DNA from: Planctomycetota bacterium | GTDB taxonomy: Bacteria > Planctomycetota > UBA1135 > GCA-002686595 | Assembly (NCBI GenBank): GCA_023150475.1 | Contig: JAKLKU010000007.1 | Coordinates: 246,110-310,109 of the forward strand | Direction: 5' to 3' | Length of the DNA: 64,000 bases | Shown here: piece after piece, positions 8,122 through 16,874 of the stretch | Numbering within the stretch: position 1 is the stretch's first letter | How the letters are laid out: every line of letters starts with the position of its first letter | Translations under genes and position numbers: made by a program | The notes under the pieces: generated by a model | Told to the model about the DNA's origin: nothing | Databases searched by the model: none | The model's input: only the letters and a program-made list of their open reading frames with translations

Positions 8122-9321
8122 CTAGGTGCGGCGCAGCGCCGCGGTCGGCGTCATCCGGCAAGCGCGCAGCGCCGGCCAGAGCCCGCCGATCATGCCGAGC
8201 AACACCGAGAAGAAGATCGCCGCGCCGACCACCACCGGCGTCACGCGGAAGGCGAACGCCACTTCGGTGAACGTCTGGCCGTTCATCGTGCCGGTCTCGA
8301 TGCCGTTGATCGGCAAGACGAGCACGCAACCGACGAGTCCGCCCATCACGCAGAGCAGCAGCGTCTCCAGCATGAACGCGACGAAGATCGGCAACGGCCG
8401 GAAGCCCGTCGCGAGCAGGATGCCGATCTCGTTCGTGCGCGACGCGATCGCCGACAGCATCGTGTTGATCGCCGTGAACGCCGCGCCGACGCCCATGATC
8501 ACGGCGAGCGCCATGCCGAGGCCGAGCAGGATGCCGCCGAGCATCTGCGTCTGCGATTCGAGGAACGCACGCTCGGTCAGCACCTTCGCCGGCGCTTCGG
8601 TGTCGTTCGCGAGCCGCCCGGCGAGGCTCGCCGGATCCGGGCCGCCTTCCGCGTTGACGTCGCCGATCAGCGTGCCGGGCTTCACTTTGGCGATCACGCG
8701 GTTCGGGCCGTACGCGTCGAGGACGGCGAGCGCCCGCTCGAGGTCCGCCCAGATCTCGCTGACGAACGGTCCGTCGTGGTCGAACACGCCGACGACGCGG
8801 AACGGCGTCGTGTTGATCACCATCACGTCGCCGACATGGCAGTCCTGGATGCGCTCGACGAGCTTCTTGCCGACGATGATCTCGTCGGCGCCCGGCGTGA
8901 AATTCCGGCCTTCGATGATGCGCAACTCGTCGCCGCGGATCGTGAACGTCGCTTGCTGCACGCCGCGGAACGCGACGTTGACTTCGCCGCCGTCCGGACG
9001 TCTGCGCAGCACGCCGGAGTAGCTCTCCATCGACGCGAGCGGCCCGTGCTCGGGCGTTTGCTCGATCTCGGGCAGCGACTTCATCAGTTTCATGCCGCGT
9101 TCGCGCTGGAACTGACTGTCGGTCTCGCCGGTCGCGCCGGGCCGCAGGAAGACGATCACGTCCTCGCGGCCTTGCGACGTGAACATCGTCGTGAAGCCCT
9201 GCTGCAGCGCGAGCACGCCAGCGAAGATCGCCACGGTCACGCCGATGCCGAACACCGAGAGGAACGTCGCCGCCTTGCGGACGAAGAGGCTGCGCACCGT
9301 GTAGTTGAGCGGGATGAACAT
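8122..9321 (-). CDS. ABC transporter permease, FtsX/MacB type
   Basis: 399 residues: one N-terminal TM helix (about 18-40), a periplasmic MacB-PCD-like domain of about 210 residues, then three C-terminal TM helices (about 270-290, 320-345, 360-380) forming the FtsX core. 'NTMLSAIASRTNEIGILLATGF' is the usual coupling segment before the second core helix, and 'GLWPALRACRMTPTAALR' is the typical C-terminal motif. With the second permease, the ATPase and the adaptor upstream it forms a MacAB/DevBCA-like tripartite exporter or mechanotransmission system. Substrate not evident. Last gene of the operon. Confidence 0.9.
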   Translation of the reverse strand: MFIPLNYTVRSLFVRKAATFLSVFGIGVTVAIFAGVLALQQGFTTMFTSQGREDVIVFLRPGATGETDSQFQRERGMKLMKSLPEIEQTPEHGPLASMESYSGVLRRRPDGGEVNVAFRGVQQATFTIRGDELRIIEGRNFTPGADEIIVGKKLVERIQDCHVGDVMVINTTPFRVVGVFDHDGPFVSEIWADLERALAVLDAYGPNRVIAKVKPGTLIGDVNAEGGPDPASLAGRLANDTEAPAKVLTERAFLESQTQMLGGILLGLGMALAVIMGVGAAFTAINTMLSAIASRTNEIGILLATGFRPLPIFVAFMLETLLLCVMGGLVGCVLVLPINGIETGTMNGQTFTEVAFAFRVTPVVVGAAIFFSVLLGMIGGLWPALRACRMTPTAALRRT

Positions 9322-9324
9322 GGC

Positions 9325-10488
9325 TCAGTGCTCCGCGCGCAGCGCTTCGATCGGTTTCATGCGGCTTGCCCGCCAGGCCGGCACGATGCCGGCGGCGAGG
9401 CCGAGCAGGACGATCAACACCGCCGCGAAGATCAGCGTCTCGTCCGCGACGATGAACACGGGGAACATCGCGGCGATCGCCGCCGCGATGCCGGGTTTCA
9501 GCGCGAGCGTCAGTCCGATGCCGGCCGCTCCGCCGATCACGCAGAGCAAGAGCGATTGCGTGACGAGCACGCGGAACGCCGTGACGTCGTCGAAGCCGAG
9601 CGCCTTGTAGATGCCGATGTCCCGCACCTGTTCACGTCCGGCCATCAACATCGTGTTGACGCAGCCGAGCAAGAGCGCGACGAACACCGCGGTGCCGATC
9701 CAGCCGAGCAGCATCGGGATGTCGCCCATCATCGAGATGAACATGCGCTGGAACTCCGACTCCGGCGCACACCGCACCGACATCGGGCCGTTCTCGAACA
9801 TCGCGGTCACTTCGCCCATGATCCGTTCGACGTTCGCGCCGGGCTCGCAGCGGAAGACGAAGACTCCGACGCCGGGATCCTGGCCCGAAGTACGCAGAGT
9901 CTCCTCGAAGAACTTCCACTGGAACATCATCGTGCGTTCGTCGAAGTTCGCCGCCGACGACGTGTAGACGCCGCAGACTTCGAATTCCCACGCGCCGCCG
10001 TCGGGATGGGGGAAGAGCGCGCCGACCAACGGGATCTTGTCGCCGACCTTCCAAGCGAAGTTCGGGTCGTCCGCGAGCTTGCGGCCGATGATGCACCCGT
10101 TGCGCGTCGACAGGAAACGCTGCTTCGCTTCCTCGTCGAGCTGGCACTCCGGATACATGTCGAACAAGTGCTCGGGGTCGACCGCGAACTGCGCGAAGAA
10201 GTTCCTCGGGTTCTGGTAGTAGCCGCCGAACCACTGCCACTTGCCGATCACGTCGACGCCGTCGACTTGCTCGATGCGCTGCTGGTACGAGACCGGCATG
10301 TCGACGAACAAGCTGATCGAACTCATCACGATCAACCGCGTCGCGCTCGCCGCTTCGATGCCGGCGTCGAGCGTCGTGACGATCGAACGGAGGAGGCAGA
10401 GCAGCAGGATCGCGATGCAGACCGACGCGCTCGTGAGGATCGAGCGGATCGGGTGGGCGATCAGATTGCGCCAGGCGAGTTTGAGCAT
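9325..10488 (-). CDS. ABC transporter permease, FtsX/MacB type
   Basis: 387 residues, same topology as the neighbouring permease: N-terminal TM ('LTSASVCIAILLLCLLRSIV'), large periplasmic domain and three C-terminal helices, with 'GREQVRDIGIYKALGFD' as the coupling motif and 'PAWRASRMKPIEALR' at the C-terminus. Only 3 bp separate it from the downstream permease and 7 bp from the ATPase, so the two permeases probably form a heterodimer rather than the usual homodimer. No catalytic function by itself; moves with the ATPase subunit. Confidence 0.9.
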   Translation of the reverse strand: MLKLAWRNLIAHPIRSILTSASVCIAILLLCLLRSIVTTLDAGIEAASATRLIVMSSISLFVDMPVSYQQRIEQVDGVDVIGKWQWFGGYYQNPRNFFAQFAVDPEHLFDMYPECQLDEEAKQRFLSTRNGCIIGRKLADDPNFAWKVGDKIPLVGALFPHPDGGAWEFEVCGVYTSSAANFDERTMMFQWKFFEETLRTSGQDPGVGVFVFRCEPGANVERIMGEVTAMFENGPMSVRCAPESEFQRMFISMMGDIPMLLGWIGTAVFVALLLGCVNTMLMAGREQVRDIGIYKALGFDDVTAFRVLVTQSLLLCVIGGAAGIGLTLALKPGIAAAIAAMFPVFIVADETLIFAAVLIVLLGLAAGIVPAWRASRMKPIEALRAEH

Positions 10489-10495
10489 CGCCGCC

Positions 10496-11203
10496 TCACT
10501 TCGCCGCCGCGGGCGCGTTGTGTTCGATGCGGCCGAGTTCGCCCTTCTCGAGGTGGACGATCGATTGCGCGCGATCCGCCGCGTGCGGGTCGTGCGTGAC
10601 CATCAGGATCGTCTTCTTGAACTCCTGGTTGAGACGCACGAGCAGGTCGAGCACCTGCTCCGCCGACTTGCGGTCGAGGTCGCCGGTCGGTTCGTCCGCG
10701 AGCAGCACCTTCGGATCGGTGGCGAGCGCGCGCGCGATCGCGACACGCTGCTCCTGACCGCCCGAGAGCTGCTTCGGGCGGTGGTTCATGCGGTCCTTCA
10801 GCCCGACGAGCTCGAGCGCGTACTCGGCGTGTTTCTTGCGCTCCGCGCGCGAAAGGCCGGTCAACGAGAGCGGGAGCTCGACGTTCTCGCGCGCGCTCAG
10901 CACCGGGATCAAGTTGAAGCCCTGGAACACGAAGCCGACGTTGTCCGCGCGCCAACGCGCGAGCTCGGCGCCGTCGAGGTCCGAGAGATTGGCGCCTGCG
11001 ACGAACAGATCGCCGCTGTCGGGGTGATCGAGTCCTCCGACGAGGTTCAGCAGCGTCGTCTTGCCCGAACCCGAAGGCCCCATCAGCGCGTAGAAGCGCC
11101 CTTCGTCCATCTCGAGGTTCAGACCGTTCAAGACCTTCAGCGTCTCGCCGCCGCGCGAGTAGCTCTTGGTCACGTTCTTCACGCGGATCATCGCGTTCGT
11201 CAT
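10496..11203 (-). CDS. ABC transporter ATP-binding protein, LolD/MacB type
   Basis: 235 residues with all nucleotide-binding motifs: Walker A 'GPSGSGKTT' (about residue 40), Q-loop 'FQGFNLIP', signature 'LSGGQEQRVAIARAL', Walker B 'VLLADEPTGDLD' and H-loop 'MVTHDPH'. 'FQ.FNL.P' and 'DEPTGDLD' are typical of the LolD/MacB (MJ0796) subfamily that powers FtsX-like permeases. It lies between the adaptor gene and two permease genes on the same strand, which fixes its partners. Drives outward transport or periplasmic mechanotransmission with the adaptor. Confidence 0.93.
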   Translation of the reverse strand: MTNAMIRVKNVTKSYSRGGETLKVLNGLNLEMDEGRFYALMGPSGSGKTTLLNLVGGLDHPDSGDLFVAGANLSDLDGAELARWRADNVGFVFQGFNLIPVLSARENVELPLSLTGLSRAERKKHAEYALELVGLKDRMNHRPKQLSGGQEQRVAIARALATDPKVLLADEPTGDLDRKSAEQVLDLLVRLNQEFKKTILMVTHDPHAADRAQSIVHLEKGELGRIEHNAPAAAK

Positions 11204-11279
11204 CGGTCACGCTCTCGTTGGGTTGACGTCGATTCGAGGGAGATACGTCCGTGTCGAGGCCCGCACGCGTCGCGTGACG

Positions 11280-12701
11280 TCACTGGCCTTCGACGAGGAC
11301 GCGCTGGCCATCCGCCAAGGTGTTCTTCGGTGCCGCGACGACGCGGTCCCCGTCGTTCAATCCGGTTTTCACGAGCACACGACCCGCGCGCTCGTCGCCG
11401 AGTTCGACCGCCGCGAAGCGCAACACGTCGCGTTCGAGCACGAACACCCCGCGTCGGCCGTCGATCGTGATCACGCTGTCCGCGGGGATGAGGATCGACT
11501 CGGGCGCGGGAGCGGTGTCGCTCTGCGGCGTCGCCTTGGGCGAGAAGACGACGCGCACGCCCATCTCGGGCCGCAGACGTTCGTCGGGCGCGACGAAGCC
11601 GATGCGGACTTCGACGGTCGCCTTCTGGCGGTTCGCCGTCGGCCAGATGCGTTGCACGACGCCTTCGTAGCGGTGGTCGGGATAGGCGTCGAGGTAGATC
11701 GCGGCGCTCGCGCCGACGACCGCGGATGAGAGGTTGGTCTCCGCGAGCTCGACTTGCGCTTCGAGCGACGCCCAATCGACCATCGTCGCCACCGATCCGC
11801 GTGAGTTGCCGCCTTGGGAGTTCGGACTGACGACTTCGCCGACTTCGGCGTCCTTCAGCACGACGATGCCGTCGAACGGCGCGCGCACCGCGGTCTTGTC
11901 GAACGTCGCTTTCGCTTGGTCGCGTTCGGCGGCGATCACCGGCAGACGAGCTTCGGCTTCGCGCACCGCGGCTTCCGACGCCGTGACCGCGGCTTCGCCT
12001 TGGAGCGAAGCGGCTTGGTTCGCGGCGAGCCCGGAACGAGCGGCGGCGACGGTCGCGTTCGCGCGCTCGAGCTCAGCGTTCGCGTCGTCGAGCTGTTGCA
12101 CGGTCCAGACCTTGTCGGCGACGAGCTTCGCGGCGCGCTCCGCCTTCACTTTCGCGAGCTTCTCGCCCGCGAGCGCTTCGGCGAGCAGCGCTTCCGCCTG
12201 CGCGACGTTCGCGGAGAGCCGCGCGAGGTCGGCGCGTTGGGCTTCGAGTCGCGTGCGCGCGCCGTCGACCAGGGCCTGCTGCGCGAGGAGGTCCGCTTCC
12301 GCGCGCCGCAACGCGGCCGCGTACTCGTCGGAGTAGAGCCGCGCGATCACTTGGCCTTCCTTCACGACCGAACCTTCGGCGACGTTCATCTCGACGATGC
12401 GGCCGGGCGTGTCGGCGGAGAGCGCTGCGCGGCGAGCGGCGACGATGTAACCGTTCGCGGCGGTGCCGGACACCGCGCTCGCGGCGAGCGGCGACGTCTT
12501 CTGCACGACGAACGAGCGCACGGACTCGAGCCGGAGGCGGTCGACGCGGCGCAGCAGCGGCTCGCGGAAGAGCCACACCAGCACGGCGACGACGACCACG
12601 AACAGCGTCCAGCCGATCGGGAAACGCGTCTTGCGGCCGCGCGGGGCCGAGCCGGAACGATCGATCTTCAGTCGGTGGAGGTCGGCGGCCTGTTCGCTCA
12701 T
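11280..12701 (-). CDS. Periplasmic adaptor (HlyD/MacA-like membrane fusion protein)
   Basis: About 473 residues from the ATG chosen here; the track starts 8 codons earlier at a less likely codon. One N-terminal TM helix ('GWTLFVVVVAVLVWLF'), a lipoyl half-motif 'ADTPGRIVEMNVAEGSVVKEGQVIARL', a long Ala/Glu-rich coiled-coil hairpin (about residues 110-245), the second lipoyl half 'VRAPFDGIVVLKDAEVGEVV', then beta-barrel and membrane-proximal domains. This is the RND/MacA adaptor architecture. It heads the four-gene exporter operon, 76 bp upstream of the ATPase, and would link the inner-membrane pump to an outer-membrane factor, which is not encoded in the window. Confidence 0.92.
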   Translation of the reverse strand: MSEQAADLHRLKIDRSGSAPRGRKTRFPIGWTLFVVVVAVLVWLFREPLLRRVDRLRLESVRSFVVQKTSPLAASAVSGTAANGYIVAARRAALSADTPGRIVEMNVAEGSVVKEGQVIARLYSDEYAAALRRAEADLLAQQALVDGARTRLEAQRADLARLSANVAQAEALLAEALAGEKLAKVKAERAAKLVADKVWTVQQLDDANAELERANATVAAARSGLAANQAASLQGEAAVTASEAAVREAEARLPVIAAERDQAKATFDKTAVRAPFDGIVVLKDAEVGEVVSPNSQGGNSRGSVATMVDWASLEAQVELAETNLSSAVVGASAAIYLDAYPDHRYEGVVQRIWPTANRQKATVEVRIGFVAPDERLRPEMGVRVVFSPKATPQSDTAPAPESILIPADSVITIDGRRGVFVLERDVLRFAAVELGDERAGRVLVKTGLNDGDRVVAAPKNTLADGQRVLVEGQ

Positions 12702-13014
12702 GCGCGTGCTCTGCGCGCGCGGCACACCGACCGGCGGAACGCGGTGGGGGGAGGCGGGGGCCGCGCGAAGAGCGCGCTAGGGTAGCGGCGTCCCGCGGCG
12801 CTCGAAAGCGTAAGGGTCCGCCCTCGCCGCCACGGACGCATCGCACCGGCATTCCTGTCGAGCGAAGTTCGCCGGTGCACGCGCGCCGTCGTGCGCTCGC
12901 CAACCGGAGCGTCACGACCGGCGCGCGGCGCAGCGGCCGGACGTCGGACGTGGGCGCGCGCCGCCGAGTTCGGCGACAGGCGCGCCGAGTTTGCGGCCGG
13001 CGCGCCGGTTCACG
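12702..13014. other. Intergenic region without a recognisable gene
   Basis: About 310 bp between the adaptor gene start and the stop of the hydrolase-like gene, both on the minus strand. It is extremely GC-rich; the ORFs listed here are arginine-rich shadows. A minus-strand TACCCT box (rc of about 12778-12783) may be a -10 for the exporter operon. No stable terminator with a T-tract was seen. Confidence 0.4.
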
Positions 13015-14544
13015 TCACGGCAGACGCCGCTCGAGGAGCCAGTTCACGGCGAGGTCGACGCTTTCTTCCGGCAGGCGCCACCAGCCCGGTCCGTCGACGC
13101 GTTGGAGCGCGACGGCGTTCGACGACTTGCGCAGCGTCGCGGAGGCACGTTCGAGTTGCTCGGGCGAATCGACTTCGTCGGCCGAGCCGGCGACGATCAG
13201 AGTCGGCGTGTGGCGGCCCGGCGTGAACTTGACGTCGGCCGAGCCGAGCGTCGCGAACGCAGCGATGCGTTCGCCGCGTTGGGCGAGGAGCGCGCCGAGC
13301 TGGCTCGCGCCGGCGCCGTGCCCGAGGAAGTAGACGCGCTTCCCGTCGATCGGGAAGTCGTCGGCGAGCTCGTTGTAGAGCGCGTCGAAACGTCGTTCGT
13401 TGAGCGCATCCGCCGAGATGCCGATCGACGCGACCACGAAGCCCTTCTCTTCGGCCAGCGCGCGCAGCCGCGGCGCGGAGAGGTCGAGCAGCGTGCACTC
13501 GTCCGAACCGAACGTGCCCATCGCGAACACGACGGGCAATGGCTCGCCCTTCTTGACGGCGCTCGGCGCGAAGACACGGGCCGCGAGCGGCTGACCGCCG
13601 ACCTTCGCGGGGACCAGGCGCCAGAGGTCGCCCGGCCGCAGCTTGTACGGATCGATGCCGTTCGCGAGCGCGGCCATCTCGCGCTCCAACTCGGCCTCGT
13701 GCGCGACGGGATCGAGCGTGAAGCGCGCGGCCGAATCGGGATCCGGACGATCGGTGAGCAACGCGTTGCGCGCGTTGAGCGTCGTCAGCGCGCTCGAGAG
13801 CGACGTGTTCGTGCGGGCGGCGACCTGCTCCGCGAGTTTCGCGAGTTTCGCGGCGTTCTCCTCGCGCACACGATCGAGCGATTGGGGCACGATCCAGGCG
13901 ACGCCTGCGGGCGCCGGTGCCGCGCCGTCGGCGCGCGCGACGAGTTCGAGCGTCCACACGCCGGCGAGCGTCGGTTTGCCCGGCTCGTCCTTCGCCGCGG
14001 CGGGGAACTCGACTTCCGCGCGCACCGCGAGCTTCTCGGCGGGATCGACCCGGAACGACGAGCTTTCGAGTTGCACGCCCGACGGCGACGTCGCGCGCAC
14101 GACGAGCTCGAGCGACTGCGGGCCTTCCCAACCGACCGGGAACGACGACTCGACGACGAGCTTCTGCGCCGCGCCGCCTTGGACGACGACGACCGGGTTC
14201 GGAGTCACTTTCAACGAACGTGCGACCGTCTCCGCCGCGGGCTCGGGGGTCGCGCGCAGCGACCGCGTCAACTCGGCGAGCTTCGCGAGGTCCGCGGGAC
14301 CGCGCCCGAGCCACCAACGGCGCAGCGCCGCGTCGAGCGTCCGTTGCAGCGTGGCGTGCTTCGCGCCGTCCGCGTTCGGAGTCTGCGTCGCGAGCGCCGC
14401 GTCGAGCGACTTCACCGCCCGCCAGACCTCGAAGCGCGTCTCCGCGGGCTTCGGCGGCTCCTTGCGAGGCGCGACCGGACGATCCTGCGCGGCGAGCGCC
14501 AACGGAGCGAAGCAAGCAAGCGTGAACCAAGCGACCAACTTCAC
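13015..14544 (-). CDS. Secreted alpha/beta-hydrolase-fold protein lacking the catalytic Ser and His
   Basis: 509 residues from a GTG preceded by GGGAGG; the longer track start is rejected because the signal peptide 'VKLVAWFTLACFAPLALAAQ' begins here. The N-terminal 300 residues are a helical/Ig-like region of unknown type; the C-terminal about 200 residues have an alpha/beta-hydrolase order: 'LPVVFAMGTFG', 'GKRVYFLGHGAGAS', 'PTLIVAGSADEVDSP', 'VDGPGWWRLPEES'. The nucleophile elbow reads G-H-G-A-G instead of G-x-S-x-G, and the expected C-terminal His ('GPGWW') is absent, so it is probably not a serine hydrolase. The start overlaps the photolyase stop by 4 bp (GTGA), indicating co-translation with it. 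Confidence 0.75.
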   Translation of the reverse strand: MKLVAWFTLACFAPLALAAQDRPVAPRKEPPKPAETRFEVWRAVKSLDAALATQTPNADGAKHATLQRTLDAALRRWWLGRGPADLAKLAELTRSLRATPEPAAETVARSLKVTPNPVVVVQGGAAQKLVVESSFPVGWEGPQSLELVVRATSPSGVQLESSSFRVDPAEKLAVRAEVEFPAAAKDEPGKPTLAGVWTLELVARADGAAPAPAGVAWIVPQSLDRVREENAAKLAKLAEQVAARTNTSLSSALTTLNARNALLTDRPDPDSAARFTLDPVAHEAELEREMAALANGIDPYKLRPGDLWRLVPAKVGGQPLAARVFAPSAVKKGEPLPVVFAMGTFGSDECTLLDLSAPRLRALAEEKGFVVASIGISADALNERRFDALYNELADDFPIDGKRVYFLGHGAGASQLGALLAQRGERIAAFATLGSADVKFTPGRHTPTLIVAGSADEVDSPEQLERASATLRKSSNAVALQRVDGPGWWRLPEESVDLAVNWLLERRLP

Positions 14545-16055
14545 AGGAGCCTCCCTTGCACGGCCCGCACGCGGCGGGGTTCGAACTTCTCGACGTACTC
14601 TTCGACGCGCAGTTTGCGTCGCGTGTTCTCGCTCGACATGTAGCGGATGCAACCGAAGATCGGCCTCACCGGCGCCCACGGTCGATCGAAACGACCGAAG
14701 CACCACGCGATACCGGAATACGAATTCGGATCGCGTCCGTCGAGGGCCCAGCGGTTGTTCAGGTGGACGAGCCTCTCGAACGCTTCTTCCGGCGAAGGCG
14801 ACCACTCGAGCACTTTCTTGCCCCACAGCATGCGCAAGTAGTTGTGCATGCGGCCGGTCGCGAGCAGCTCGCCTTGCGCCGCGTTCCACAGACGGTCGTG
14901 GGTCTCGCCTCGCTCGAGCTCGTCACGCGAGTAGACGTGCTCGCGCCGATCGCGCGCGTGTTCGGCGAGCGAGCGGCGCGCCCACTCCGGCAGCGTCGCG
15001 TAGTCGTCGTAGCGCGGCTCGTGGCGGCAGAAGACGTGGCCGAGCTCGCGCCACGTCACCAACTCGTCGAGGAAGGCCTCGACGTGCGCGGGCAGGTTCC
15101 ACCAACCTTCCTTCTTGCCGCTCGCGCTCTTCGCGACTTGCTCCGGCGTGAACTCTTGTCTCGTCGCGATTGCGCGGTACACGTCGTGCGCGCCGAGGTG
15201 GCCCCAATGCAGCCATGGAGAAAGTCCGCTCGCCGCGCTCGCGGCGACGTCGTTGCGTTTCTCCGCGTAGTCGACGAGCCTGCGTTCGAGGAACGCCTTC
15301 AGAGCGCGTTCGGCCACTGGCGTGCCGCCTTCGAGGTCGACGACGCCGACCGTGTGGTCGATCGGGAGCTTCGCGAGCTCGCGAGGCTCGCCCGCGAGCA
15401 ACGCATCGTTCGCGGGCGTCCAACGCTTCGTGATCTCGCTCGGGAGCTTCGTGAGCGGTTTCAATGCGACTCGCGCGAGCGGATCCGCCTTCGGCAGCGC
15501 GGCGAGATGCGGCGCGAGCGTCTTCTGCAGGTGCCTGCGGAACGCGTAAGCCGTGGGGAACGTCGCGTTCGTCGCCGCGAGCGGCAGGAGCCCGTTCGAG
15601 TCGACCGCTTCGAGCGCGACGTCGAGCCGCTCGGCCGCGCGGGCGACCATCCGCGGCAGGAAGAAGCACGGGTAGTCGTCGGTGACCACCGCCGCCGCGC
15701 GTTTCGCGAGCGCCAAGAGCAGCCCCTTGCCCTCGCCGCGCTCGCGCTCGACGAACGGCAGGTACGCGACCGAGTGCTTGGCGAACGCGTCGCGGTTCGC
15801 GCGCATGCCTTGCAGCACGAAGGCGTGGTGTCTAGCGCTCGCCCACTGATAGTCGCAACGCAGCGCTTCGAGCACGACGAGCGGCTTTTCGAGCTCGCGT
15901 GCGAGTTCGACCGCGCGCTCGAGCCCGAAGTTCGAGCGCGCACGCCGCGCCGCGACCATCCAATAGAGGACGAAGTCGCGCTCGGGGCGGAGCGGTGCGT
16001 CGTTCTTCGGGAGGCGCCTCGCCGCGGGGACGCGCGAGGTCGGTTGGACGGACAT
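14541..16055 (-). CDS. phr: Class II CPD photolyase
   Basis: 504 residues. Repairs cyclobutane pyrimidine dimers using FADH- and light. The N-terminal antenna domain has 'VLYWMVAARRARSNFGLERAVELA', and the C-terminal FAD/DNA-binding domain carries the class II signatures 'MHNYLRMLWGKKVLEW', 'LNNRWALDGRDPNSYSGI' and 'RPIFGCIRYMSSENT'. Length and motif order match class II (metazoan/plant/archaeal/planctomycete-type) enzymes rather than E. coli-type PhrB. Just upstream, on the same strand, is a uracil-DNA glycosylase, so the locus may group repair functions. A TAGCAT -10-like box (minus strand, about 16097-16102) lies about 40 nt upstream of the ATG. Confidence 0.95.
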   Translation of the reverse strand: MSVQPTSRVPAARRLPKNDAPLRPERDFVLYWMVAARRARSNFGLERAVELARELEKPLVVLEALRCDYQWASARHHAFVLQGMRANRDAFAKHSVAYLPFVERERGEGKGLLLALAKRAAAVVTDDYPCFFLPRMVARAAERLDVALEAVDSNGLLPLAATNATFPTAYAFRRHLQKTLAPHLAALPKADPLARVALKPLTKLPSEITKRWTPANDALLAGEPRELAKLPIDHTVGVVDLEGGTPVAERALKAFLERRLVDYAEKRNDVAASAASGLSPWLHWGHLGAHDVYRAIATRQEFTPEQVAKSASGKKEGWWNLPAHVEAFLDELVTWRELGHVFCRHEPRYDDYATLPEWARRSLAEHARDRREHVYSRDELERGETHDRLWNAAQGELLATGRMHNYLRMLWGKKVLEWSPSPEEAFERLVHLNNRWALDGRDPNSYSGIAWCFGRFDRPWAPVRPIFGCIRYMSSENTRRKLRVEEYVEKFEPRRVRAVQGRLL

Positions 16056-16099
16056 GCGTGGGGGAGCCGGGCGCCTTCGCGCGCAAAGGGGTGCAGATG

Positions 16100-16807
16100 C
16101 TAGCCCCTGCTACGGCCCGCCGCCCTCGAAAGTGAGCGCGCGCGCGCCAAGACGCGGTCGAGCATCGCGGGCGTCAGGCGGCCGGTGCGCGTCACCTGCT
16201 GGCTCGGATGGTAGGAGCCCAACAAGACGGGCCATTCCGGGCCGGCGGCGAACTCCGCGGCGTGCCCGAAGCGCGGCCGCGGCCTGGAAAGAGTTGCGCC
16301 TCGTTCGGCGAGCACGGTGAGCACTTCGTTCCAGGCGAACGCGCCGAGCGCGAGGATGACGCGCGTCGAGCGGCAGAGCTCGAACTCGCGGACGAGGAAC
16401 GGCCGGCACGCGAGCGCCTCGTCCGGGCTCGGCCGATTGCCGGGCGGCGCGCAGCGGACCGCATTGGTGATCCGCGCGCCGACGAGCTCGAGGCCGTCCT
16501 TGCGGTGCAGCGACTCCGGCGCGCTCGCGAAACCGGCGCGGTGCAGCGCCGAGTAGAGGAACGGTCCCGCCCCGTCGCCCGTGAACGGCCGGCCGGTGCG
16601 ATTCGCACCGTGCGCGCCGGGCGCGAGGCCGACGATCAGGAGCTCGGGCGCGTGATCGCCGAAGCTCGGCACGGGTTTGCCCCAGTACTCGTGTTCGCGA
16701 AACGCGGCCTTCTTCTCGCGCGCGACTCGGCGGCACCAGGCGACGAGCCGCTCACAGCGCTCGCAGGCGATCACGTCGCGGTCGAGTGCTTGCAGTCCTC
16801 GCTTCAT
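16100..16807 (-). CDS. Type-5 uracil-DNA glycosylase (UdgB-like, Fe-S)
   Basis: 235 residues. Excises uracil and related deaminated bases from DNA. Motif 1 'GLAPGAHGANRTGRPFTGDGAG' and motif 3 'GSYHPSQQVTRTG' identify the UDG superfamily, family 5 (UDGb): motif 1 has no Asp/Asn activating water at the family 1/2 position, as in that family. Four Cys for a 4Fe-4S cluster are visible: 'CERC' near residue 16, one in 'VRCAPPGN' and one in 'ALACRPF'. The ATG lacks a Shine-Dalgarno but has TATCCT ending 8 nt upstream. Divergence from family 4 rests on motifs only. Confidence 0.9.
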   Translation of the reverse strand: MKRGLQALDRDVIACERCERLVAWCRRVAREKKAAFREHEYWGKPVPSFGDHAPELLIVGLAPGAHGANRTGRPFTGDGAGPFLYSALHRAGFASAPESLHRKDGLELVGARITNAVRCAPPGNRPSPDEALACRPFLVREFELCRSTRVILALGAFAWNEVLTVLAERGATLSRPRPRFGHAAEFAAGPEWPVLLGSYHPSQQVTRTGRLTPAMLDRVLARARSLSRAAGRSRG

Positions 16808-16874
16808 CGGCCGCGAGGATAGTCGTCCGACGTAGGTCTGCCTCTCGGCGTCCGGACGATTCGTGCGGTGCGCG

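Noticed and set aside
7222-10599. 1125-residue plus-strand ORF
   Set aside because: Arginine/histidine/glutamate-rich antisense shadow of the cupin and two ABC permeases, which have clear family motifs on the minus strand.
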